A DNA stretch of 64,000 nt, from contig JAXMGX010000011.1 of the NCBI GenBank assembly GCA_046347045.1, forward strand, positions 1 through 64,000. Direction: 5' to 3'. Each line of letters opens with the position of its first letter. Positions within the stretch are counted from its first letter, which is position 1. A model generated the notes under the pieces. That model searched no databases and was not told where the DNA came from. It was given only the letters and a program-made list of their open reading frames with translations. This DNA is from ZC4RG30 sp046347045. GTDB taxonomy: Bacteria; Pseudomonadota; Gammaproteobacteria; Steroidobacterales; Steroidobacteraceae. The position numbers and the translations under genes are program-made. Positions 18,212 to 27,488 of this stretch are shown in pieces.

Positions 18212-21200
18212 CTAGTTGATCTCTCGATAGCCCACGCGGCGAACCGAGCCTGCGCCCGCAGCGCCAGTTGGCAGCTCGAGGGTACGCGTGCCATCCGGCG
18301 TGTTCACGATGGCGACCAGGTGTCCATTGGGCAGCCGGACCACCGTCAGGCCGGTGCCGATGGTGTGCGAATCCACCTGCATTCCCACCACGCTGGTGGC
18401 CTGGGTGGAGATGGCGGTGCCCGTCCTGTAGTCGAGTGCATACAGCCAGCTCGAGCCGCCCAGTGAGCAGTATTCGTCCCTGGGCCTGTTGGACACGAAC
18501 GATACCGTGCCCAGTTGCAGTCGCGGTTCGACAGTCACGCGCTCGCCCAGATCCGGCAGCATCACGTACCAGCCATTGTTGCTGGACCAGTTCACGGCGG
18601 CCGCCGAGGCGCTTGGAATGGCGCGCGTGGGCGGGGAGGTGGCCACATCCACCAGCGTTTGCTGGATGAGGCCGCCACTCGAGTCGAAGGTGATGGGGGT
18701 CATGGGACCCGGCAGGTCATCCTTCACCGCCAGCAGCACCTGACGCGTGAGCTCCGGGACGGAAGCGCCGGACACGTCGGTTCCGCCGAGATAGCGCCCG
18801 GTGCCCACATACACCACGCGATGGTATACGCCGGAGGCATCGCGGATGCGCGCCACCTCAGGACGGGAAGTGATGGGGCGCGCGCCTGGCACCGCGGATG
18901 TCTGGCCCAGCTTCACCACCGTCATCGCGTTGATGTCGAAGCGCCACAGGTTGCCGGCGAGATCACCGCCGTACACATACTGCGTGCTGTTGTCGACCAT
19001 GGTGTCCAGCACCCAGTTGGTGATCTTCGACAGGCCGCTCAGGTTGGCATTGGTGCCGGCGGTGGTGACGATGCCGCTGCCGATCTGGGCGCCGGTGAAG
19101 GCATTGACCATGTACAGCCGGCCCTGGCCATCGCCGGGCGAAACATTGTTGTAACCAGACGTGAACAGCACCACCCACATGCCATCGCTGGCGCGCTTGG
19201 TGAGGATGGGATTGCCGAAGCTCTTGCCCAGGTTCGCATCGGTGAACTCCCACAGCACGGAGGGATTCGCCGGATCCGTCACGTCGAGCGCGAAGTAGCC
19301 CCGGCCGCCGGCGCCCAGGCCGGCGATGAGCACGGTGCGCCAGCTGCTGCCGTTGTAGGCATCGCCGACGGTGACCACGCCATTCACGTAATAGTTGTGA
19401 TTGTTGGCGTAGTTCGTGTCGGCCAGCTTGTAGAGCTGGCTGTGCAGCATGCGCGGTATGTATGCCCAGCGCTCGGTGCCGGCGTTGACGGGCGTCGGGT
19501 CGCCCACGTTGACGGGCGGCGAGGCATCGAATGCGTGCAGCATGCCGTCGTTGGCGCCGGCGTAGACGGTGGCACCGCGACCCGCCTGCGTACCGACGAA
19601 CGCCGCATAGCCGGTATCGGCGTAACGGAAGGGCGGCTTGCGCACGTACACCGGCGAGCTGTCGATGATGTCGCCGATCACGTCGTTGTGCCAGATGTCG
19701 CTGGCATCCTTGTGCTGCCGCGCGCGATACAGGCGTGAGTCCGGATCCGTGTGGGTTGCATCGCTACGCAACTCGAAGCCATGCTGACCGCGGATGTAGT
19801 TGATCAGCGAAACCGGTGTCGCCCTGGCCTGCTGCGCGGCGCTGAGAACGCCCCACTGCGACAGCGCGCTGGCATTGAAATAGGCGGCGTTTACATCGGG
19901 ACCAGGCACGAAGTCCACGCGGGTTCCGGCGGAACTTGAGGTGTAGATCCTGCGGGTATCGGTGGTGGTGCCCACCGTGCCTTCGGCCTTTGCCAGCGCC
20001 GACCACACGATGGTGCCGGAGACATTGCCGGTGGCGAGGTCGATGGTGTGCGCCTCGATGTCGCCGGTCCAGCGGGCAGTGGTGTACTGCGCAATGTAGG
20101 CGAAGTTGTCGCCGGTGACGGGCTCCAGGCTGCTGGTCGCTGCCGCGGCGCCGGAACGACCCTTGTCGGTGATGGTGGCCAGCGCCGCGCGCAGCGCAGC
20201 CACGGCCTCCTCGGGCGTCGACGCCGTGGCATAGGTGCCATCGCCATTGACGGCGGCATGCCACAGGTCATCGAGTCGGGCGGGAATGGTGGTGTTGTCC
20301 CCGGATACCCCGGTCTGCGGATCGGGCCAGTCGAGCGCACCGGATTTCAGTGCCGGCGCATCGCCTGGATAGTTGCGCTCACCGCTCATGCCCAGACCCA
20401 GCGTGATGGTGGTCATGTGCTGGTGGCCATCGGGCAGGTCGTTGCCCTGGGTGTCCTTGATGTTCGGGCTTACGTCTGAGCGGGTCACGCCGTCGTCCTG
20501 CAAGCCGCCCAGGGCGTTTGTCGTGCGCAGATCGGTCTTGTTGTAGTAAAGGGCGATGTCAGCCAGCGTATTGCTGTAGTGACCTGCCTCGTACTTGGGC
20601 CTGTCGGTCGGACTCAGGACACCGTCCTGGTCGCCGACGTCGGTGACGTTGTCCTCGCGCTTGGGGCCATAGGTGGCCGTCTCGTCGTGCTTGTTCCAGT
20701 AGCCGTCGGTGGTGAGAATGGCGAAATTCTTCTGGCAGGAATACTGCACCGGATCGTCGTTGCCGGTGACGAGTCTGCCGGCGTAGTAGCGACCTGCCTT
20801 GGACAGGGCGCCGCGCAGCGGCGTCCAGCCGACGGTGGCTGCGCCATAGAGTTTGCCGTACCAGCTCGTTTTCTGGACGGCATCGAACCTGGCATTGCCA
20901 AGCCAGCGTGCCGCGGCAGTGCCACGTTCACTGATGGTGGTGTAACCCACGCGGAACTCATCGTCGATGCCGGAGAAGGCGCGGCCCGCGGCCGACTTCA
21001 TCATCATCAGCCGGGTGCGGTAGAAGCTGTACCAGTTGGCGTAGTTCTGCTGCTGCGCCGCCGTCAGCGAACTGACACCGACCTTGGTATAGCTGGCATC
21101 GGCTGCGCAGGTGCTCGGTGGGGCGTTCGGGCTTGCGGTAAACGAATAGTAGAAATAGTTCGCCTGATTGACGAAGGTGTTCCAGGTGAACGTGACGGTG

Positions 21201-21883
21201 GCCGCCGTGCCGATGGCCGGACTGCTGGTGGCGTTTGCCACGTCATTGGTGACGCCGGAGGTGTCGAACTTGAACACCGTGCCACTGACGATCTGCGTGA
21301 TCGGATAGGTGCGGCCGTTGATGCGGATGTTGTTGACTCGCGCGTTGGGAACCACGCCCGCGAAACTCACGGACATTCCCACGGCCATGTTGGCCGTCGA
21401 GGGCACGGTGACCGTGACGGTCCTGCCGTTGCCCGCGGTGCTCGTGGCAATGGAGTTGTTCGCCAGGGTCAGCACCGTGGTGTTCGGCGTCGCCACCGCC
21501 GTGACGCCGGTCAGATTGCGCGGCCCGCCCGAGGAATTGAAGCCGTTGTCCCACGCGCTGGCGGGATTGGCATTCACGAAAGGCGAGCCGTCGGGATTCT
21601 TCGGCGGGAAATACGTGATGCTGGGGTTGTAGGCGATCTTGTTCCAGCCCCAGTTGTAGAAGCAGGCCTTCGTATCGTCCCAGTTGTCATCCGGCATGTA
21701 GTCCGAATCCATACTGCCGGAGTCGTCCAGGATGAACATGACGTTCGGCCGCACCACCTTCGTGGACATGGAAACCAGCGGCACCGTGGCAATGTTCACG
21801 GGGTCGACAGCCAGCACGTTCGAGCTGAAGAAGCTCGCGAGCGTCAGCCAGGCAACGAAGCGGATGGGTTTGCTGGGAGTCAT
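18212..21883 (-). CDS. pilY1: Type IV pilus tip/adhesin protein PilY1
   Basis: 1223 residues with a signal peptide (about 1-27). The N-terminal half holds a von Willebrand A fold with a MIDAS motif D53-x-S-x-S57 (DDSGSMDS); the C-terminal half is a PilC/PilY1-type beta-propeller (PIITSSP-like and YAGANDGMLHAFDA segments). PilY1 sits at the pilus tip, primes assembly with the minor pilins and can bind surfaces and calcium. GGAGAAAAGGAC precedes the ATG at 21883. Last gene of the pilus operon, 16 bp after pilX. Confidence 0.92.
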   Translation of the reverse strand: MTPSKPIRFVAWLTLASFFSSNVLAVDPVNIATVPLVSMSTKVVRPNVMFILDDSGSMDSDYMPDDNWDDTKACFYNWGWNKIAYNPSITYFPPKNPDGSPFVNANPASAWDNGFNSSGGPRNLTGVTAVATPNTTVLTLANNSIATSTAGNGRTVTVTVPSTANMAVGMSVSFAGVVPNARVNNIRINGRTYPITQIVSGTVFKFDTSGVTNDVANATSSPAIGTAATVTFTWNTFVNQANYFYYSFTASPNAPPSTCAADASYTKVGVSSLTAAQQQNYANWYSFYRTRLMMMKSAAGRAFSGIDDEFRVGYTTISERGTAAARWLGNARFDAVQKTSWYGKLYGAATVGWTPLRGALSKAGRYYAGRLVTGNDDPVQYSCQKNFAILTTDGYWNKHDETATYGPKREDNVTDVGDQDGVLSPTDRPKYEAGHYSNTLADIALYYNKTDLRTTNALGGLQDDGVTRSDVSPNIKDTQGNDLPDGHQHMTTITLGLGMSGERNYPGDAPALKSGALDWPDPQTGVSGDNTTIPARLDDLWHAAVNGDGTYATASTPEEAVAALRAALATITDKGRSGAAAATSSLEPVTGDNFAYIAQYTTARWTGDIEAHTIDLATGNVSGTIVWSALAKAEGTVGTTTDTRRIYTSSSAGTRVDFVPGPDVNAAYFNASALSQWGVLSAAQQARATPVSLINYIRGQHGFELRSDATHTDPDSRLYRARQHKDASDIWHNDVIGDIIDSSPVYVRKPPFRYADTGYAAFVGTQAGRGATVYAGANDGMLHAFDASPPVNVGDPTPVNAGTERWAYIPRMLHSQLYKLADTNYANNHNYYVNGVVTVGDAYNGSSWRTVLIAGLGAGGRGYFALDVTDPANPSVLWEFTDANLGKSFGNPILTKRASDGMWVVLFTSGYNNVSPGDGQGRLYMVNAFTGAQIGSGIVTTAGTNANLSGLSKITNWVLDTMVDNSTQYVYGGDLAGNLWRFDINAMTVVKLGQTSAVPGARPITSRPEVARIRDASGVYHRVVYVGTGRYLGGTDVSGASVPELTRQVLLAVKDDLPGPMTPITFDSSGGLIQQTLVDVATSPPTRAIPSASAAAVNWSSNNGWYVMLPDLGERVTVEPRLQLGTVSFVSNRPRDEYCSLGGSSWLYALDYRTGTAISTQATSVVGMQVDSHTIGTGLTVVRLPNGHLVAIVNTPDGTRTLELPTGAAGAGSVRRVGYREIN

Positions 21884-21899
21884 GTCCTTTTCTCCTGGA

Positions 21900-22568
21900 C
21901 TACGCGACCACGAATGCCTGCACGTACCGCACGGTATTGCGCGGTCCCATGACACGAGTCGTGACGCGGTAATAGGTCTGCGGGACGCCCGACAGCGGCA
22001 GGCTGCCGTAGGAACCGCCCGCACGGGTGCTGTTGGAGCTGTCGGCGTTGTTCTGCCGCGAGCAGATCATCGGCGTGACGCCGTCGGCGCCCACCACCGA
22101 GCCCGGATCGCCCGGGACATTGCAGATGCGGTTGATGACATACGAAACCGTGTAGCCGGCTTCGGCGCCGGCGGGCACCACCGTGCGCGCGATCAGCGGG
22201 CAGTTGGGATTGGCGGGGCCGCCCGCCCAGGCGACGTCATCGGTGGGGTCGTTGGGCGTGCGCTGTCCGGTGAGATCGCAGTTCTCCGCGGTGCGCGAGA
22301 AATAGCCGTTGGCGGAGTCATCCAGATGCAGCGTGGCCCCGACCAGCCGCGCGGTGAGCCAGGCAATGGCCGTCTCGGTGCCGGCATCGCCCGAAGCCAG
22401 CGCCGTCTTCTTGAAGGTGAGGTTGCCGGCGATCATAGTGGCCGTGTCGGTGGAGCGCAGCAGCGCCACGGCCGCGAAGCTCATGATCACCAGCGCGATC
22501 ATCACCACGATCAGCGACACGCCGCGCTGCGCGGCCCGGATGGCAATTTGACCCCGCGAATTCTTCAT
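21900..22568 (-). CDS. pilX: Minor pilin PilX
   Basis: 222 residues with a prepilin-type leader cut after the glycine of QRG/VSLIVVM. Position 5 after the cut is Val, not Glu; loss of Glu5 is typical of the PilX/GspK type that caps the pilus. The PilX-like GNLTFKKTALASGDAGTE segment follows. The ATG overlaps the pilW stop by 4 nt. Works with PilV, PilW, FimT and PilY1 as the priming complex. Confidence 0.9.
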   Translation of the reverse strand: MKNSRGQIAIRAAQRGVSLIVVMIALVIMSFAAVALLRSTDTATMIAGNLTFKKTALASGDAGTETAIAWLTARLVGATLHLDDSANGYFSRTAENCDLTGQRTPNDPTDDVAWAGGPANPNCPLIARTVVPAGAEAGYTVSYVINRICNVPGDPGSVVGADGVTPMICSRQNNADSSNSTRAGGSYGSLPLSGVPQTYYRVTTRVMGPRNTVRYVQAFVVA

Positions 22569-23671
22569 ACACCCGCCCAGATGACATTGATCAGCGGCAC
22601 GACCACGGTCAGCACCTGGTACCGATAGCGGCGCTCGGCCGCGGTGAATACATGGTTCCTGACGGCGGGCGTGGTCCACAGCGGCACTGCGGCCGGCGTC
22701 GGCGGCACGGGCGAGGTGTTGTCCCGTTCGCCGCGCGTGACGATGGAGATGCGCACGGCCTTGATGCGGGCGAGATTCGCAGCCGACGGCACACCGGCCC
22801 AGGCGCCGGTGGCGTCCACCCAGGCATTGACGACCTGGCTGCCCGCGGGTGCCACGCCGTATTGCGCCTGCACGTCCACCACCTGCGAGACGATCGATTC
22901 CGTGTTGGCCATGGTGGGCGCGACCGCCAGCGCCAGCGGATCGAACCATTTCAGGTCGCAGACGTTGGTGTCGACGGGCACTGCGCCGACATTGCACACC
23001 ACCTGGAAGCGCCGCTGGCCGTAGTTGCCGAGGTTCACCACGCTGTCACGCGGCTGGTACAGCGCCGCATTGGTGAATACCGCAGTGGGTGTCGCCGGGT
23101 TGTACGGCAACGCCGAGGTGTGCGGAAGCTGCCAGTTGCCGCCCAGTGCGGTGGGTGCGCCGGACAGTTGCATGATGGTGCAGCGCTGGCTGCCGTCGTT
23201 GCTGGTGACCAGCAACAGATCGTTCACGTTGAAGCCGGCGTTGCGGTCCACGATCACGTTCGCAACGGCGGTCGCCATCGGCGCCATGACGGTGGCCGGT
23301 GCCACGCCCAGGTCGGCGTTGCTGCGCACGATGTTGATCTGGTCGGGATTGTTGCCGCCGCCGTCGACGATCATCAGCGGCATCACCTGGCCGCCATCGA
23401 CCACCGTCGCGCCGTTGTAGGCGATGTTCACACCCTGCGGGCAGGCCAGACCCAGTGCGTTGGTGTAGCCGGCGCCGGCCATGCGCACCTCGCGCTCGAT
23501 GGCATACATGCCCAGCGAGGCGCTGATCGCCGCCTCATTCGTGCCGGCGGTGGTCTGCTTGCGCGTCTGGAAGCTGCTCAGCACGTTCAGCACGACGACG
23601 GCGGTGATGCTGGCGATGACCAGCGCGATCATCACCTCGACCAGCGTGAAACCCTGGTTGCGCTTCTTCAT
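22565..23671 (-). CDS. pilW: Minor pilin PilW
   Basis: 368-residue prepilin-like protein. Leader MKKRNQG is followed by the class III signal FTLVEVMIALVI with Glu5, and then the PilW-type segment around REVRMAGAGYTNALG. Several cysteines in the globular part may form disulfides. Start 2 nt after the pilV stop region and a 4-nt overlap with pilX show tight coupling. Confidence 0.9.
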   Translation of the reverse strand: MKKRNQGFTLVEVMIALVIASITAVVVLNVLSSFQTRKQTTAGTNEAAISASLGMYAIEREVRMAGAGYTNALGLACPQGVNIAYNGATVVDGGQVMPLMIVDGGGNNPDQINIVRSNADLGVAPATVMAPMATAVANVIVDRNAGFNVNDLLLVTSNDGSQRCTIMQLSGAPTALGGNWQLPHTSALPYNPATPTAVFTNAALYQPRDSVVNLGNYGQRRFQVVCNVGAVPVDTNVCDLKWFDPLALAVAPTMANTESIVSQVVDVQAQYGVAPAGSQVVNAWVDATGAWAGVPSAANLARIKAVRISIVTRGERDNTSPVPPTPAAVPLWTTPAVRNHVFTAAERRYRYQVLTVVVPLINVIWAGV

Positions 23672-23673
23672 GA

Positions 23674-24057
23674 TCAATTGCCCACGATGGTGGCGGTGAC
23701 GCGGTGCGAGCTGGGCTGCGCAGCACCGGGTGCCTGCCAGTTGATCGTCACCGTCACGACGTTGCCCGCCACGGTCACCACGCGCTGGCCATTGGGCAAT
23801 TCCGGCACCGCGGTGCCCGCCGTGACATAGGCGGGCAGGTTGCCGCGATCCACCCACATCTCGCCGATGGCCGTGTCGGCCAGCGTCGCGGCGGTGGAGC
23901 GGTATTGAAGCGAGCCGGTGTCCTGCACGGCGGTACCCAGCACCCGCATCAAGCCGATGACGCCCACCGAGAACAGCACCACCGAGACCATGACTTCCAC
24001 CATGGTCGAGCCGCGCTGCGCTGCAGGCAGGTTGCGAGGGGTGATTTTCCTGATCAT
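23674..24057 (-). CDS. pilV: Minor pilin PilV
   Basis: 127 residues. The type IV prepilin site is QRG/STMVEVMVSVVLFSVG with Glu5, followed by the PilV-typical LQYRSTAATLADTAI. Short globular domain. The ATG overlaps the fimT stop by 4 nt. Confidence 0.88.
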   Translation of the reverse strand: MIRKITPRNLPAAQRGSTMVEVMVSVVLFSVGVIGLMRVLGTAVQDTGSLQYRSTAATLADTAIGEMWVDRGNLPAYVTAGTAVPELPNGQRVVTVAGNVVTVTINWQAPGAAQPSSHRVTATIVGN

Positions 24058-24614
24058 AGACACACCGCCGGATTGGGAGCGGCAACGGCCGGATTGCACA
24101 GCCGCGACGCACCCGTGGCCTGGATCTGGATGCGCAGCGGGCGGTAGATGCCCGACGAGGGCGGGTGGGTCGAAACGATGTCCACCTGTCGCAGCGTGGC
24201 GGAACCGTTCGCGTTCGCCGTCGTGCGGCCGAAGGAATCGAAGGTGATGCGATCGGCGGCTGCAGGGGTGAACCTCAGCGTGAGACCGGTGCGGCCCTCA
24301 CTGCCACTGGCCTCCTGCAAGGGATTGGCGGCGCCGGGCAGGCGCACCACCCAGCCCGTGGCCTGCGACACGAACTCGACGCGCTGGTTGAGGCGCACGG
24401 CTTCGTTGCGGGCCATGGACAGACCGTTCTGCATCGATTCGGAAGCCGCGCGGATGCGCGCATTCTCGATGAAGCTGCGCATGGCCGGCGCGGCGATGGC
24501 CACCAGTATGGCCGACACACCCAGCGCCACCATCATTTCCACGAGGGTGAAGCCGAGCACGGGAGCGCACCGAGTGCGCCACCCGCGCATGGAAGCGCGC
24601 GTGGCGGTCAGCAT
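24054..24614 (-). CDS. Minor pilin FimT/GspH type (FimU position)
   Basis: 186 residues with a long basic leader and the class III cut at LG/FTLVEMMVALGVSAI (Glu5 present). The GspH/FimT signature ARIRAASESMQNGLSMARNEAVRLN follows the helix. It takes the FimU/FimT place in the operon. The ATG at 24614 overlaps the end of the upstream pilin gene by 7 nt. Confidence 0.88.
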   Translation of the reverse strand: MLTATRASMRGWRTRCAPVLGFTLVEMMVALGVSAILVAIAAPAMRSFIENARIRAASESMQNGLSMARNEAVRLNQRVEFVSQATGWVVRLPGAANPLQEASGSEGRTGLTLRFTPAAADRITFDSFGRTTANANGSATLRQVDIVSTHPPSSGIYRPLRIQIQATGASRLCNPAVAAPNPAVCL

Positions 24615-25048
24615 GGCTGCCCCTTCCTCATGATCCAGCAGGCGCCATTGCCCCAGGGGCTGGCCGTGGCGCGCTGGTTGCGCTCGTTGATGGTGTAGGA
24701 AAACGCCGCGAGGGCACCTGCGCCGGTGGCCGTGAGCGTGTAAGTCGCGCCGTCGGCGGGAACAGCGCAGGTGACGACGAAGTTCTCGGTGTCGGCGGGG
24801 CACACGCCAGGGGCGACCTTGGGATCAGCGCCCGTGAAAGTGCGGTTGTCGAGGAAATACTGCTCGAAGGCGACTCGGCCCTGCGAAAGCACCGCGGTGG
24901 CCTCTTCCACCTGTCCGCGACGCACGTGATCGCGATAGGAGGGGATGGCGATGGCCGCCAGGATTCCGATGATGGCGACCACGGTGAGCAGTTCCATCAG
25001 CGTGATGCCGCGGTTGGCGCTGGGGCGAGACCAGTTGCTGGTTTTCAT
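24608..25048 (-). CDS. pilE: Type IV pilin PilE-like (major or minor pilin)
   Basis: 146 residues, first gene of the leftward pilus operon. Leader ends ANRG/ITLMELLTVVAIIG (Glu5 present), followed by the pilin helix AIPSYRDHVRRGQVEEATA and a PilE-type domain with a cysteine pair near the C-terminus. It resembles the minor pilin PilE of the pilY1 clusters more than a major pilin by position. The ATG at 25048 is chosen over longer frames because the leader length then fits. Confidence 0.87.
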   Translation of the reverse strand: MKTSNWSRPSANRGITLMELLTVVAIIGILAAIAIPSYRDHVRRGQVEEATAVLSQGRVAFEQYFLDNRTFTGADPKVAPGVCPADTENFVVTCAVPADGATYTLTATGAGALAAFSYTINERNQRATASPWGNGACWIMRKGQPC

Positions 25049-25158
25049 GGCGCTCGATGATAGGAAGGGGTGGAGACCTGTCTTGTGACACAGGCTACAG
25101 ATCGCCTCCGCCTGCGGGCGTCGTCCCGACGGGCGGTTGCTGGCGGGCGACCAGCGGC

Positions 25159-25192
25159 AAAAAAAACGCCGCGCACGAGGCGCGGCGTTTTT
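25159..25192 (-). terminator. Intrinsic terminator of the Lpp-like gene
   Basis: Stem ACGCCGCGC / GCGCGGCGT (25166-25174 with 25180-25188), loop ACGAG. On the minus strand the stem is followed by a run of T (complement of A at 25159-25166), so it ends the lipoprotein transcript. The plus strand also has TTTTT after the stem, so it may work in both directions. Confidence 0.8.
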
Positions 25193-25233
25193 CATAACGA
25201 AGCAGTCCCTGGAAGGGACCGGCTCCGCCTGCC

Positions 25234-25575
25234 TTACTTCGAAACGGACCGCTTGAACATGCGGTCGATCTTCTCGTTCAGGTCGTTCACACCGGTCTGC
25301 GCGGCCTGGGCGGCCGTCAGGGCCTGGTTGGCCGTGTTCTGGGCCGAGTCGGCCTTCGACGAAGCGGCACCAGCAGCCGTGTTGGCGGCACCGGCGGCGG
25401 TGGCGGCGTTGGCAGCCGTGCGGTCGGCCTTCAGCGCAGCGACGTCGGAGGACAGCGAGCCCACCTGCGTCTTCAGGCTGTCGATGTCGGCCTGCAGCGG
25501 CTTCAGGTCCGTGCAGCCCGCCAGAGCAGCAAAGGCGGCGACGGCGGCAATCTTGATTCCAATCGAGCTCTTCAT
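25234..25575 (-). CDS. Small Lpp/OprI-like outer-membrane lipoprotein
   Basis: 113 residues: signal peptide with lipobox LAGC (lipidated Cys at 21), a heptad-repeat helix (LKPLQADIDSLKTQVGSL), an Ala-rich middle, and a basic C-terminus ending in Lys. This matches Braun-type lipoproteins that form trimeric coiled coils and can link outer membrane to peptidoglycan through the terminal lysine. AAGGGG lies before the ATG and a strong terminator follows, as expected for an abundant protein. Monocistronic. Confidence 0.85.
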   Translation of the reverse strand: MKSSIGIKIAAVAAFAALAGCTDLKPLQADIDSLKTQVGSLSSDVAALKADRTAANAATAAGAANTAAGAASSKADSAQNTANQALTAAQAAQTGVNDLNEKIDRMFKRSVSK

Positions 25576-25781
25576 TTTTTCGATCCCCTTACAAGGTTGT
25601 GGAGCTATCCATCAACGGGTTGGCCAAAGTTACCGCTTCCCGGACACCAACAAACTGATGTCGTTTCGCGCGGGTGCAGCAACTTGAACATAACGGGGGC
25701 GCTTCGGCAACCGCTTTTCGCTCTCTGTCGTCTGTAGGAGACAACTTACTCTTGCGCGCGAAATAGGCTTGGATTCCAGAC

Positions 25782-27392
25782 TCACGCGCGTTTGTTGCGA
25801 ATCATGGCAAGCGCGCAGTTGCGTCCAGGCAACCCGGTCACGCCGCCACCCGGATGCGCGCCGGCGCCGCACAGATACAGTCCTGCCACGCCGGTGCGGT
25901 AATCGCCGTGGCCCAGCAGCGGTCGTGCGGCCCAGAGCTGGTCCAGTCCCAGCGCGCCGTGAAAGATGTCGCCCGACGGCAGGCCGAAGCGCTGTTCCAG
26001 GTCGAAGGGCGACAACGCCATCACGCCCAGGATGCTGCGGCGGAAGTTCGGCGCATGGCGCGTGACCGTATCGATGACCAGATCCGCCGCTTGCTGCCTT
26101 GCGTCCTGCCAACTTCTGCCATCGGGCAGTGTGGGCGCGAAATGCTGGCAGAACAGGCTCGCCACGTGCTGGCCGGGCGGCGCCAGTGAATCATCCACGG
26201 TGCTCGGAATCAGCATCTCCACCACCGGTTCGCGGGACATTCCCTCCAGGCGGGCATCGGCATGCGCGCGATCCATGTAGGCCAGCGTGGGGCCGATGAG
26301 AATGCCCGAGCGGTGGATGTCCTGGGCGGCACCGCTGCCGGCGGGGCCGCTGTCATCGAAGCGGGGCAGTTCCGACAGCGCCACGTTCATGCGGAAGCTG
26401 GCGGAGCCGGCGCGGTAGCGTTGCATGCGCTCGCGCACGTCGGGATCGACGTCGCCGGCATCCAGCATCTGCAGGTACAGCGTGCGCGGGTTGACGTTGG
26501 CGGCCACGCGCCGCGCGCGCACCTCGCGTCCATCGGCCAGCATGATGCCGACGGCGCGGCCGTTCTCCACCAGCACGCGCTGCACCGGCGCATCCACCTC
26601 GATGCGCGCGCCATGCGCGGTGGCTTCCTTCGCCAGCGCCTGCGTGATCGAGCCCATGCCGCCGATGGCATGGCCCCAGATGCCGCGCTTGCCGTTCACC
26701 TCGCCGAAGGCATGGTGCAGCAGCACGTAGGCGCTGCCCGGCGTGTAGGGGCTGGCGTAGTTGCCGACGATGGAATCGAAGCCATGGGCGGCCTTCAGGC
26801 CCTCGTCCTCGAACCAGCCGTCGAGAAAATCCCCGGCGCTGCGCGTGAACAGCTCGTGCACGGCGCGCTGGGTTTCAAGTTTCAGCGCGCGGAAGGCGCG
26901 TCCCACGCGGATCATCGACCACAGATCGCCGAAGCGTTCGAGGTCGGTGGGTGGCGTTTCGAGCAGCAGCGCCTTCAGCAGCGCGACGCCGGCATCGAGC
27001 TGCGCGTGATAGGCCTCGTAGCGTTCGGCATCGCGGGGTGAACGCAGGGCCAGTTGCCGGCGCGTGTCGGCGCTGGTGGGGCCGAGACGCAGCCCGCGGC
27101 CCGGCGCCTCCACCAGGTAGTTCAATAGCTGCCGCTCGACTATCCGCAGGCCATGTTCCTGCAGCCTGAGATCGCGGATCACCGCGGGATGCAGCAGGCT
27201 CACGGTGTAGCTGGCGGTGGAGTTGCGGAAGCCCGGGTGGAATTCCTCGGTGACCGCGGTGCCGCCGAATATCCCGCGGCGCTCGAACAGCGTGACGCTA
27301 AGACCCGCCCGGGCCAGGTAGGCCGCACAGGCGAGGCCATTGTGGCCGGCGCCGATGATGGCAACGTCGAGAAGCCGGTCCTTGGAAGTCAT
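25782..27392 (-). CDS. FAD-dependent oxidoreductase, phytoene desaturase-like (PYROXD2/CrtI-like)
   Basis: 536 residues with an N-terminal Rossmann FAD site (IIGAGHNGLACAAYLARAG) and a C-terminal LYLCGAGAHPGGGVTGLPG motif typical of the COG1233 group. No carotenoid genes are nearby and this branch is more like PYROXD2 than true CrtI, so the substrate is unknown. It is divergent from the SOS operon; its start is 45 bp from the first LexA box, so it may share that control region. Confidence 0.85.
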   Translation of the reverse strand: MTSKDRLLDVAIIGAGHNGLACAAYLARAGLSVTLFERRGIFGGTAVTEEFHPGFRNSTASYTVSLLHPAVIRDLRLQEHGLRIVERQLLNYLVEAPGRGLRLGPTSADTRRQLALRSPRDAERYEAYHAQLDAGVALLKALLLETPPTDLERFGDLWSMIRVGRAFRALKLETQRAVHELFTRSAGDFLDGWFEDEGLKAAHGFDSIVGNYASPYTPGSAYVLLHHAFGEVNGKRGIWGHAIGGMGSITQALAKEATAHGARIEVDAPVQRVLVENGRAVGIMLADGREVRARRVAANVNPRTLYLQMLDAGDVDPDVRERMQRYRAGSASFRMNVALSELPRFDDSGPAGSGAAQDIHRSGILIGPTLAYMDRAHADARLEGMSREPVVEMLIPSTVDDSLAPPGQHVASLFCQHFAPTLPDGRSWQDARQQAADLVIDTVTRHAPNFRRSILGVMALSPFDLEQRFGLPSGDIFHGALGLDQLWAARPLLGHGDYRTGVAGLYLCGAGAHPGGGVTGLPGRNCALAMIRNKRA

Positions 27393-27436
27393 GGAGTTGC
27401 AGCGCTTCCTGCAGATGATTTGCCATCTGGCGCAGG

Positions 27437-27452
27437 CTGTATATACTTACAG
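27437..27452 (+). promoter_or_regulatory. LexA (SOS) box 1
   Basis: CTGTATATACTTACAG is a perfect CTGT-N8-ACAG operator, almost identical to the first box of E. coli lexA. It lies 37-52 nt before the lexA ATG and overlaps the likely promoter, so LexA should repress lexA and the genes behind it. Confidence 0.9.
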
Positions 27453-27456
27453 CCAC

Positions 27457-27472
27457 CTGTATGGAAAACCAG
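27457..27472 (+). promoter_or_regulatory. LexA (SOS) box 2, imperfect
   Basis: CTGTATGGAAAACCAG matches CTGT-N8-xCAG with one mismatch in the right half. It starts 20 bp after box 1, about two helical turns, the tandem arrangement known from E. coli lexA. Cooperative binding is inferred. Confidence 0.7.
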
Positions 27473-27488
27473 CCACGGAAATACCGCC

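Noticed and set aside
25782..27392. Carotenoid desaturase (crtI)
   Set aside because: The protein belongs to the wider COG1233 family, but no other carotenoid gene is present and the sequence style is nearer PYROXD2, so the crtI name was not used.
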